Positions 55,616-64,000 of a stretch of 64,000 bases of DNA are shown here, one piece after another. Each line of letters starts with the position of its first letter. Positions within the stretch are counted from its first letter, which is position 1. Below the pieces are notes generated by a model. It was given only the letters and a program-made list of their open reading frames with translations, did no database searches and was not told the DNA's origin. The stretch comes from Eptesicus fuscus (lineage: Eukaryota > Chordata > Mammalia > Chiroptera > Vespertilionidae). The stretch spans positions 43,032,605 to 43,096,604 of the forward strand of contig NC_072494.1 of the NCBI RefSeq assembly GCF_027574615.1, read 5' to 3'. The translations under genes were made by a program, and so were the position numbers.

Positions 55616-56468
55616 TGTGGATGAAAGGTGCCACATGCTAGCCAGACAAGCTCAGGGAAGGCCTGCATAGCAGTCTTGCAAACTCAAAGACCTAAAGTAA
55701 CCACAGAGGATGGTCTGAAATTAAAACTTTAACTAAAAGCAGTGATGGTGGGTAGTCACCTCCTAGGCCGATATCTTCCCTGACAAAGTTCAACCTTTAC
55801 CTTATCTTGAGATGTCAGGGTAACTTGTAATTTCCCTTTTTCCAGACCCCTCAGGGCACAACCAAGTGCCCTGGATGCCAGGACAGACACCAAAAATCCA
55901 TTCATTGTTATCATGTTAACTATCCTGTAACCACCTAAGCAAAATAAGTATGTGTCACCCTAGCTGGTTTGTATCAGTGGATAGAGCGTCTGCCTGAGAA
56001 CTGAAAGGTCCCAGGTTTGATTCCGGTCAAGGACACATGCCCAGGTTGTGGGTTCAATCCTCAGTGGGGGATTTGCAGGAGTTTACCAATGATTCTCTCT
56101 CATCCTTAATGTTTCTATCTCTCTCTCCTTCTCCCTTCCTCTCTGAAATCAATAAAAACATATATATTTTTTAAAAAAGAAGTATGTGTCAAAAAAAAGG
56201 ACATATGTGTCTATCATTTTACTTTTTATCCAATCCCAGAGCTCCCCCCACTTTGCTTTCTCCTGGCTCCCTAATCCATCACCAATGATTTCATGTGACC
56301 CACTTATGCCTCCTCCTTTGATTATAATGTATAAACAAGGTGAAAAATGCCATTTTCTGGAACATTATCCTAATATATTGAGATTCTGCTTCCCAGCAAT
56401 TGTCAACAGTTTGCCTCAAATAAACTCACAAAAATTCTTTACAGGTTTGAATGTTTTTTATGTTAACA
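55616..56468 (+). mobile_element. Solo LTR, copy 2, with VES inserted
   Basis: The LTR starts tgtggatgaaaggtgccaca and ends gttaaca. It shares ordered blocks with 6810-7395 (plus) and 43269-43639 (minus). TATA-like tataatgtataaacaagg is followed by the AATAAA signal at 56419-56424. A VES SINE (55958-56179) is inserted in its middle; without it the LTR is about 620 bases. No retroviral coding region is adjacent. A clear LTR target duplication was not found. Confidence 0.8.
55958..56179 (+). mobile_element. VES SINE inside LTR
   Basis: The sequence ccctagctggtttgtatcag, gtcccaggtttgattccggt, tgcccaggttgtgggttcaa, a CT-rich region and gaaatcaataaaaacatata with an A-rich tail. An exact 12-bp target duplication aagtatgtgtca flanks it (55946-55957 and 56180-56191). 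It is therefore younger than the LTR. Confidence 0.96.
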
Positions 56469-56478
56469 GGTGTGACTT

Positions 56479-57667
56479 CCTAGGTATTTTATCCTTTTGA
56501 TTGCTATTGCAAAAGTAAATTGTTTTTTCCATTTCTTTTTCTGAAGTTTTGTTGTTGGTATACAAGAAGGCAATGGATTTTTGCACATTGACTTTGTATC
56601 CTGCACCCTTGACTGTATTTGTTTATTGTTTCTAGTAATTTTTTGGTGGAGTCTTTAGGGTTTTCTATCTACAACATCATGTCTTCCGCAAAAAGTGACA
56701 GCAAAAGAAACAGACAACAAAACAAACAGGCAGCCAACCAGGTGGGAGATGATATTTGCAAACAGTAGCTCCATTTGCATGTAAAGGTTTAATATCCAAA
56801 ACATATAAAACTCAACATCAAATAAGTGAACAACCCAGTCAAAAAGTGGGCAGAGGACCTGAACACACACCTCTCCCAAGAAGACATATGAACAGCCAAT
56901 AGACATATGAAAAGATGTTCAACCTCACTGGCCATTAGGGAAATGCAAATCAAAACTACAGTGAGATGCCACCTCACACCTGTTGGAGGGGCCATTATCA
57001 ACAAGACAAGCAATGACAAGTGTTGGGGAGGCTGTGGAGAGAGGGAGCCCTCACTCACTGCTGGTGGGAATGCAGACGGTACAACCGCTATGGAAGCAGC
57101 CTGGCGGTTCCTCACAGAGTTAACAGAGCTCCCATACGGCCCAGTGATCCCTTTCCTGGCTACACACCCCAGAAACTTGAAACCATGCATTCGCAAAGAT
57201 ATATGCCCCTTACGTCATTGCAGCTTTATTCATGATGGCCAGAACACGGAAACAGCCAAAGTGTCCTGTGATAGGGGACTGAATAAAGGAGATGTGGTCC
57301 ATACACACAGTGGATACTGCTCAGCCTAAGAAAGGATGAAATAGCGTCACTTACAGCAACATGGATGGACCTGGAGAACATCATGCTGAGTGAAAGAAGT
57401 CAGACAGAAAAAGCTAAGAACCACATGATTTCACTCATGTGTGGGGTATAAATCTGAAACTCATGAACACAAACAGCACTGAGGTAGTTGCGAGAGGGAG
57501 GGGGTGGGGGCAGAGGGGTCCTAATATGAGGTGACAGGCGAAGATGTGACTCTGGGTGGTGGGCACACGGTGCAATATACAGGTTTTATAACTTAGAGAT
57601 CCATGAAACCTGTATGCTCATGTTGACCAATGTCACCCCAATAAAATTTAATTAAAAAAATACAAAG
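56479..57667 (+). mobile_element. L1 with inverted 5' part (twin-priming structure)
   Basis: Two L1 segments lie inside one 13-bp target duplication acaggtgtgactt (56466-56478 and 57668-57680). 56479-56700 is antisense L1 ORF2 from the reverse-transcriptase region (aggtattttatccttttgat, tttggtggagtctttagggt, atcatgtcttccgc). 56701-57660 is sense ORF2 C-terminal part and 3' end (gggagatgatatttgcaaac, gggcagaggacctgaacaca, gaaatgcaaatcaaaactac, tgttggggaggctgtggaga, catggatggacctggagaac) ending ccccaataaaatttaattaa. The target context tt/aaca fits L1 endonuclease preference. ORF2 is broken by stops and frameshifts. Confidence 0.88.
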
Positions 57668-57689
57668 ACAGGTGTGACTTTTAAAAAGT

Positions 57690-58555
57690 TAATGCTATCT
57701 GGGTTTTGTCAAGCATTTGGATATGTGGGTTTATAGTTTTCATCACATTTGTAAATTTGTTGGCTATTGTTTTTTCTATCCATATTTTTTTCTGTCTCCT
57801 TTCTCTTCTCTTTTTAAGACTGCAATTACATTTGATTTTTTTATTATCTGATGTTGTCACATAATCACTGGGCTCTGTCACGTCTTAGCCTCTTCCTCTC
57901 TGGCCTTTTTTCAGACCGGCTTGCTGTGGTGTTAATGCCTTACCGCAGCGTCCTCTTTTTCCAACATTGTGTCTTTTAGCCCCAGGATTTCCACTTGGGC
58001 CACTTTCATACTTTTCCATTTTCTTCTTATCCCTTTCCTGCCCACATTGCCTTCTTTAACAATAACGCAGACTTACAATGGCTCTTCCAGCATCTTCCGC
58101 TGCTCCGTCCCTTCTCTCTTATTTCTGGGTCTGTTTCTGTCGCTTGATTATCTCCTTGTCCTGCTTCCGCGCGCGCCTGGGCACTCTGGCTCGGACGCCA
58201 GGCACTTGGGGTTTTATGTTGTTAGAGCTGGATTTCGTCACTGTCGTCATTCCTTTAAAGAGTTCTAGACTTTGTCCTCGAAGGCAATTAAGTAACTTAC
58301 TGGTTCGGTCCTTTGTGCCTGCTCTTTGTGAGGGCAGGCCAAGGGCATTCTCCGGTCTGGAGCTAATTTATTCCCACTAACAAGGCATTGCCTCTGTGAG
58401 TACTCTGCCAAATGACCCGTGTTTTACGAGGTCTTTCCACGCTGGCTCTTAAACATATAAACCACTCCCTGCCGTCCCCGGGCTCCGCGAGTGTCTCCGT
58501 GGAATATTGCCATGGTGCTTTCCTGGCTCCCTGCAGCTTTTCCTCGCGTGTCACA
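57690..58555 (-). mobile_element. L1M/HAL1-like fragment, reverse orientation
   Basis: The plus strand contains, in order, tgggtttatagttttcatca, ttggctattgttttttctat, ctgcaattacatttga, ccaggatttccacttgggcc, gagttctagactttgtcctc, gcaattaagtaacttactgg, gagtactctgccaaatgacc and gaggtctttccacgctggct. This is the antisense pattern of an old L1M or half-L1 (HAL1) 5'/ORF1-proximal region. Moderately diverged; the family name is from memory. Confidence 0.55.
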
Positions 58556-59465
58556 GGTCACTCGGTGGCTCAGAGCTGTCCAGAGCTCTCGCCCAAGGTC
58601 TTCTTCTCTGATCCGCGCCGTCAGCCACCTCAGCTCCCCAGAAGTCCGCTGTCTTCCCAGTTAAGCCAGAGCTCCAGGCTGGGGTCCCCACGCCACCCGA
58701 GGGCCAGGGCCCAGGCAGCACGGGGCTTTGTTCCCGCTTCGCGGGGTCGCGGTCCCACAGTGTCTACAGTCCAGAGACTGAAAACGTTGTTCCAGACCTT
58801 TGCCTGGCTTCCGACCTGTTTAAGCTGAGAGGTGCCCCTGTCCTTGGAGACTCCGTCAGGCTGCCTGTGAAATCCCGGTTCTTGTTTCTGGCAGCCAGCT
58901 TTGGCGAAGCCGTTCACGATGAGCCTCAGCTTCCTTGCTCATCAGGTGGGAAGGATGGGATGTATTTCACAGGTTATTGTGTGAGGGGCCCGGCACGGAG
59001 CGCACTGCGTGGCTGCGAGATGAGGGGCCGTTGCTCTCCCTGTCCGCTGGTAACTGAGAGGCGTGGCACTCTCCGCTTGCCAGTCACTTCCATCCTGGCA
59101 ACAGGAGTCCATTGAGGCTTTGTTTCCTTTACAGTGTACCTGCCAGGCCACGCCTGAAGGGATCTCTTTTTTCTCTGAAATATGTAGCAATTATTGTCTG
59201 TACAATTTGTTCTGTCATTAATTGTAGGTGCCCTCTAATGGCATAGCTACTGTTGTCTAGGAATGCTACTTAAATCCTTTATGGTTGGATATTATCTAAT
59301 GCTTGTAGGTCTCTGGGTGGACTGGTAACTCATAATAAATGTATTAATATCCCAAATCAGTGCCCAGCACACGGAGGGGGGTGGGGGGGGGCAAGATTAT
59401 TGATTTAGTTTCAATAATTTGTGGTCAAAGTAGCTAGCATTGTTTCTTTTTAATAGTTTAATGAT
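58556..59465. other. Unique noncoding DNA
   Basis: No gene or element recognised. A G-rich run (ggaggggggtgggggggggc) is at about 59375-59394. Confidence 0.4.
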
Positions 59466-59660
59466 TTTTTTAGAGAGAGAGGTGGGGAGAGGGAGAGAGA
59501 AACGTCGATGTGAGAGTGTAACACCTATTGGCGCCTCCTGCATGTCCCCTACTGGGGATTGAGTCCAAAACCTGGGCGTGTGCCCAACCCCGGAATCCAA
59601 CCGGCGACCTTGTGGTGTCTGGGCTGACACCCAGCCAATGAGCCGCACCTGCCCGGGTGC
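59466..59660 (-). mobile_element. VES SINE, reverse orientation
   Basis: The reverse complement has the head cccgggcaggtgcggctcat, ggctgggtgtcagcccagac, a B-box-like ggttggattcc, the block gtgcccaggttttggactca-like region and a CT-rich part ending near a T run at 59460-59471 (the reversed A-rich tail). It is diverged from the plus-strand copies. Confidence 0.85.
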
Positions 59661-59830
59661 CAGCATCTCTTCTCGTCTTCCTCACTCCCTTTTACGTTTT
59701 CTGTGCATCAGCCTCAAGGACTTGAGATATTTTCCTAAAAAGGCATCATGTTCATTGTATGAAATTTACACGGAGCTCATGGGAATCACCCTCCCCTCTT
59801 CAAGTCACCCTAAATAATGAGCGTCTGAGC

Positions 59831-60021
59831 CAGGGGTCCTCAAACCTTTTAAACAGGGTCCAGTTCACTGTCCCTCAGACCGTTGGAGGGCCGGACTATA
59901 GTTTTAAAAAAACTATGAACAAATTCCTATGCACACGGCACATATCTTATTTTGAAGTAAAAAAAACAAAACGGCAAAAACACCCGCCTGTGGCCTGCGG
60001 GCCGTAGTTTGAGGACGCCTG
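59831..60021. mobile_element. hAT MITE with perfect 8-bp target duplication
   Basis: The left end caggggtcctcaaac and right end gtttgaggacgcctg form 15-bp terminal inverted repeats with one mismatch. The 8-bp duplication gtctgagc flanks it exactly (59823-59830 and 60022-60029). The interior reads gttggagggccggactatag, then aacaaattcctatgcacacg and gtggcctgcgggccgtag. It fits the horizontally acquired hAT families described in vesper bats (OposCharlie/hAT1-like); the exact family was not determined. No transposase is encoded. Confidence 0.93.
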
Positions 60022-60029
60022 GTCTGAGC

Positions 60030-62140
60030 ATTTGTCGGAGCCCCTTCTTTGGCATTCTTCAGAGAAATGAGTGAGGAAGGAGGGCCCGTAGGACCCGGGA
60101 AGGGCACACGGGGAACGAGATGCGGGACCAGCAGGTCCTCGTGACTGAAGAGCCGCGTCCACCTCGGCTCTGTGCTTCCCGTGGCGCGTGGCACCGGCCT
60201 CTCCGTCCAGCCAACATCACTCACTCTGACCGAGAAGTCAAAACGTCGGGGAGATGGGGCTCTGTGTCCTCACTGACTGGCGATGGAAAAGCTAAGTCAC
60301 GTGCTCACTGTGAGCTGCAGGGTTTATTGCACGGCTGTTAATATTAAAAGAGATTTCCCCTAAAGAGCCTGCTTGCCCCGGGAGCCAGACTCCTGATGCT
60401 GCCCGAGCCGGCGGCCAGTCACCTCCGCACTCTCCGGAGGCATCGGCGTGGCCTGGCTTCCCCGCCGGCGGCCAGGCGTCGCCCTCCCGGGACGGGGAGT
60501 TTCCAGGAGGAGTGACACTGCGTGAATGATGATGTGGGTTTGGGAACCCCCTCCATCTCAGCGGCTTCCCCAGAAAGCGCCTGTTTGCTCGTCACCTGGT
60601 GTCCGCGGAGTCCGACGCCACGCGCTCCCCTCGGAGAAAGGCCCCGTATCCCAGCGGCCCTGGCACAAGGCCCAGGCACATCTGATTGTCATCGACTCCA
60701 CTCACTAGGAGATTCGTGGGTCCATTTTCCTAAACTCTGCGGCGGGTCGCGTCACCTCCCCGGGGTGAGTAAGCGTGAGGCCCCCTCAGCCTGGAGCTGG
60801 AGAACTGGGCTCATCACGGGTGCTGGTAGGAGGATCATGGACCAGGAGGTGTCTGTCCCGGCCCCGCTGTCCTCGCCGCCCACTGGCTTCTGTGCCGAGA
60901 GCTGGGACGGAACACTGACGTCTCCAGGTGCCCGGCCTGCCAGCTGTCCCTTCGTCTGCCTCAGAGACTCAGCACAGGCGCCACGCCTTACGTCTAAACC
61001 AGGGAAAGTGTTTAAATTACCCAGCTCTTCTCCCTTTCTCTTCTCTCACAGGGCACGGCTTCATCCGAAGAGCTGTCTCGAAGGGGCATTGCAACATCAC
61101 AAATGGAAATCCGGGTCCCAGAGCCTCCTCCCGCTTCCTCTTCTGTAGTCACTGCAGCCCCCCCACCTGCCCTCTGCGGGTCAGGACCCCGGCGGAGGCT
61201 AAGGGGGTCCCCTGGTGCATCAGGGCGGGGGGTCCCTGCAGTCCAGCCCTTCACTCCCGGAGAGCCCCCCCCTGCAGAACAGCCTTCCGTCTCCAGCCCC
61301 ACGTTCTCCTCCACATCCTGTGCGCATGGCTCCCTGTCCTCTCCGTGACCTGTTCTCCGGGATAAGTGCTTCCTGTGCGAGTTTATCTGAGCCCCGGGAG
61401 GGGGGGTCGTCTCTGGTTTCACCCCCCTCCCTCTGTCACCACCACAGAGTCCTGGCTCCCTGGGCCCCTCCTCCGCTGTCAGTTCCTGGACCCAGCTGCA
61501 CTCCCAGCCCCTGGGGCCCCGCAGCCAGGGAGCCGCCTGGCAGGATGCTGGCGAGGGGACGGCTCCCTGGCCACGCAGGCGCCTGCTGGAGGACCTGGCG
61601 CCCTGTTCCCGGAGATTTGCTGCCCGGCTCCGAGCTGGCGCTCCAGGTTAAAACTGGCTGACAGGGTCTCAGCTTGGGAAGGATTTATTCCTACATATTA
61701 AATTATTTTAATTAGTTCAATGCCCCAGTCATTTCTAAACCAAAGACACGTGAAATAAATACGCTCCTGAAATGGATGGGGACTGGCCACGGTTTGAGTT
61801 AGTTGTTCAGTTTGTGCAGAAACGTCTGCAGCTCCAGGTCCTTACGCGCTGCCGTGCACTGACCAAGGGGCTACTGCCGTGCGCTGGCCAGGCCCCCGGG
61901 GCCACGAGCCTGGCCCCACGAGGAAGTCCTGTGCCACCAGCCTCCCGGCCCCTGCTCGAAGGCCAGCACGTTTGGGGCAAGCGTGAGGGGCGTGTGGGAT
62001 GGGGTGGGGAGGCCGGAGTGGGGCCTTGCATTCCTGGCTCTGAGGGTCTTCTGCGTCCGGGCCCAGTGAGTGTGGGGGCGGTGGGTGGAGGGCTGTGCAG
62101 GCAGATTGTGGGGAGGAGGCATCGCCCCGCACGGGTGTGG
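60030..62140. other. Unique noncoding DNA
   Basis: No gene or element recognised. CpG-containing GC-rich patches at 60370-60680 and 61470-61640. The AT-rich segment 61680-61770 is short and TAAT-containing. The 208-codon plus frame (60522-61148) has no recognised motif and is crossed by other frames. Confidence 0.4.
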
Positions 62141-62141
62141 G

Positions 62142-62178
62142 CACACACTCACACTCACACTCTCACACACACACACCC
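62142..62178. repeat. Imperfect (CA)n microsatellite
   Basis: Short run of CACACT and CACA units. Confidence 0.93.
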
Positions 62179-64000
62179 CAGATGGCAGCTCGGGAGGAAC
62201 AGGAGCCAGCAACACCAGGAGTTATTTTGGGAACAAAACTAGAAATCTGCATATGGCGAGACTCTTCATCCTGAATGCTGCTCTCGCCTGTGACAAGCCC
62301 CTCAGAGGTGGGAGCCCGTCCGTCAATCAATTCACACGAACTCCCTGCAGCTTTGGCGGTGGAAGGAAAGAGGTGCGCGGTCCCTTTAACAGGACCAGGG
62401 TGCCGTGGCTGCGAGTACGTGTCACAGGTGTGCGGGGCGGGACCCGCCGGTCAAGTCAGGGACAGGGACGTGGCTGGGACCGGAGTCCCTCCCTGCGGCC
62501 TGCCGGGCCCCGCTGTGTGTTACGGGCCGTGGCTGGTGAGACCGAACCATGGTTTCTCGCGGTTCAGTCAAGTCCACAAGCACTGAAAACTCTCCAATGT
62601 GCCCTCGACACTGGCCAACATGTTCACCACTTCACGCTGTTTAGGACAAAAAAGAAAGCGTGTCACCCAGAATTCATTAGCGTCATCTTTATAAACATGG
62701 ACATGGTTACGATCCGTGTGTAAAAGCCGTGAGAAGACAGCCACTGCCTGCTTTCTGGCCAATCCCAACACCCTGGGCCGCGGGAGGCGGGCCTGGCGGG
62801 GGCGCAGGAGGAACCCTCCTTTTCTGAAGCGACGTTTATCGGAAATGCCACAGAGAGCTTTTTCCTCCCCACATTGTTGTATGAAAGATTTGTTGCTTCC
62901 AAGACTTGGGAACAGTTTTAAACCAGAAATGATCATTTTTCTTCTGTGGCAAGAGAGAGAATGCCAAGCTCAGTGCCAGGAGCCAGGCGCACCCCTCGCT
63001 CACCTCCGGAGCCCGCCCGGCAGGGGAAACAGGCGCCTAAATGAGGGCTGCAGGGCCGGGTGCTGAGGGGTTCCCGGCCGCACCCCTGCGGTGGGAGCGC
63101 GGGAGGGAGGCCGCGGGAAGGCTGCTGGGTCCTGCCCAGGGTCAGATCCTCCAAGTGAGGCGCACTCTCACGCAGAGCTGGCTAGCAGCCCGCACGCCTT
63201 GTGCAAAGCCGAGGGGGCCTGGTAGGCACCTGCGCGTGGTTTTTCGTCACAGAGGCCCAGCACGCACCGCACCCACTGCTGGTCGGAAGGTGCCTCCTTT
63301 CTTCTGAGAGCCGCACCCCGCGAAGGGAAATCTGTTCTTTCTTCAACTGTGATCCACCAGGTCGTCACTCACAAGCCTCCCGCCGAGCCCCCGGCTCTCC
63401 GAGTGAGACGGGGAGATCTACAGTCCCTGTGAGTGGACGGGCGGGAAAGGCGAGCCCGGGACCCCCCGAGACTGTTTCCAGCCCCGGAGAAGCCCACCTG
63501 AGAGAAGTGAGAAGACACAGACAGACCTGAGCCGAGACCCCCAGACACGGTCATGGAATTCGCAGGCAGCGTTGGGTCCCCGAGGCCCAGCTGCACCCCA
63601 CACTCCTGCTGTGTGATTGTGGAGCCACAGCCCTCACATGTTCCTGCAGGCAGGTGTTCGCCTTTGCACCGGGAGTCGGCAGCCCTCTGCGGGGCCCACT
63701 CACCGCCCTCCCCACGTGGATTTCACCTGCTGACCCCTCTCCTTTCCCCACATTAGAACCAGTCTCCAAAGGGAGGCTGTGGTCTGGGTCAAATGCAGAG
63801 GACGCACTTGGGGTTTCCGGACGTGGAGGGGGGTCCTCGAAAGCCCCGATCCTGACCGCCCCGCCTTGCGCTGTCCTCTGGTAACGGGCTCCTGTGGGGA
63901 CACCGCTCAGCCTGGCCGGGAAAGGCGGGAGCGGCCCTGCCTGCAGGCTCCTGGCAGCGCATCCCGCCTGGCAGGGAGCTGGACTTGCCCAGCCATCACT
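62179..64000. other. Unique noncoding DNA to end of window
   Basis: No gene, RNA or element recognised. GC-rich and CpG-containing around 63040-63140. The 217-codon plus frame at 62070-62723 starts inside GC-rich DNA and runs through the CA repeat, so it is not credible as a gene. Confidence 0.4.

Noticed and set aside
60522..61148. 208-codon plus frame in GC-rich DNA
   Set aside because: It overlaps other frames on both strands, has no domain and no sign of constraint.

Overview
The window reads as a stretch of nuclear chromosome from a vespertilionid (vesper) bat. The evidence is its repeat mix. It has VES-type tRNA-derived SINEs (five near-full copies on the plus strand, one on the minus strand, one stub). 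It has several short non-autonomous HeliBat-type Helitrons with their 5' TC... and 3' ...CTAG ends. It also has a SPIN-like hAT element and a second hAT MITE, all in one 64-kb piece. L1 pieces, MIR/L2-like relics and three related LTRs complete the set. Family names rest on recalled consensus patterns, since no database search was possible.

I found no protein-coding gene, exon, rRNA or functional tRNA gene that I can support. The longest open frames (up to 410 codons) lie in GC-rich tandem repeats that are open because the repeat units lack stop codons. The window looks like a gene desert, intron or subtelomere-like intergenic region.

Layout. 1-11.3 kb: an L1 3' end, then three large GC-rich minisatellites (23-24 bp, 15 bp and 24 bp units), a C-rich tract and a 310-bp polypyrimidine tract, with one solo LTR at 6.8-7.4 kb. 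11.3-24 kb: GC-rich unique DNA with a Helitron (12.25-12.9 kb), VES copies and an AT-rich, TAAT-rich island at 15.4-16.6 kb. 24-40 kb: a Helitron head fused to a rearranged SPIN element, MIR relics, two Helitrons, several microsatellites, and a 1-kb Helitron (39.4-40.4 kb) whose interior is a tandem array. 40-54 kb: unique DNA with AT-rich islands, a minus-strand LTR, L1 3' ends and a nested pair of Helitrons (48.9-49.6 kb). 54-60 kb: a layered retroelement cluster (old minus-strand L1, LTR, VES inside the LTR, an L1 with an inverted 5' part at the LTR edge, an L1M/HAL1-like piece), then a minus VES and a hAT MITE with a perfect 8-bp target duplication. 60-64 kb: GC-rich unique DNA.

The most noteworthy signals are: (1) a large palindrome shared by three Helitron copies, whose arm sequences differ between copies yet stay self-complementary within each copy; (2) paired CTCF-like motifs carried inward-facing by Helitrons; (3) a Helitron filled by an irregular two-type tandem array; (4) nested insertions whose order can be read directly; (5) AT-rich islands in otherwise GC-rich DNA that look like candidate conserved noncoding elements. 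No undescribed gene system was found.
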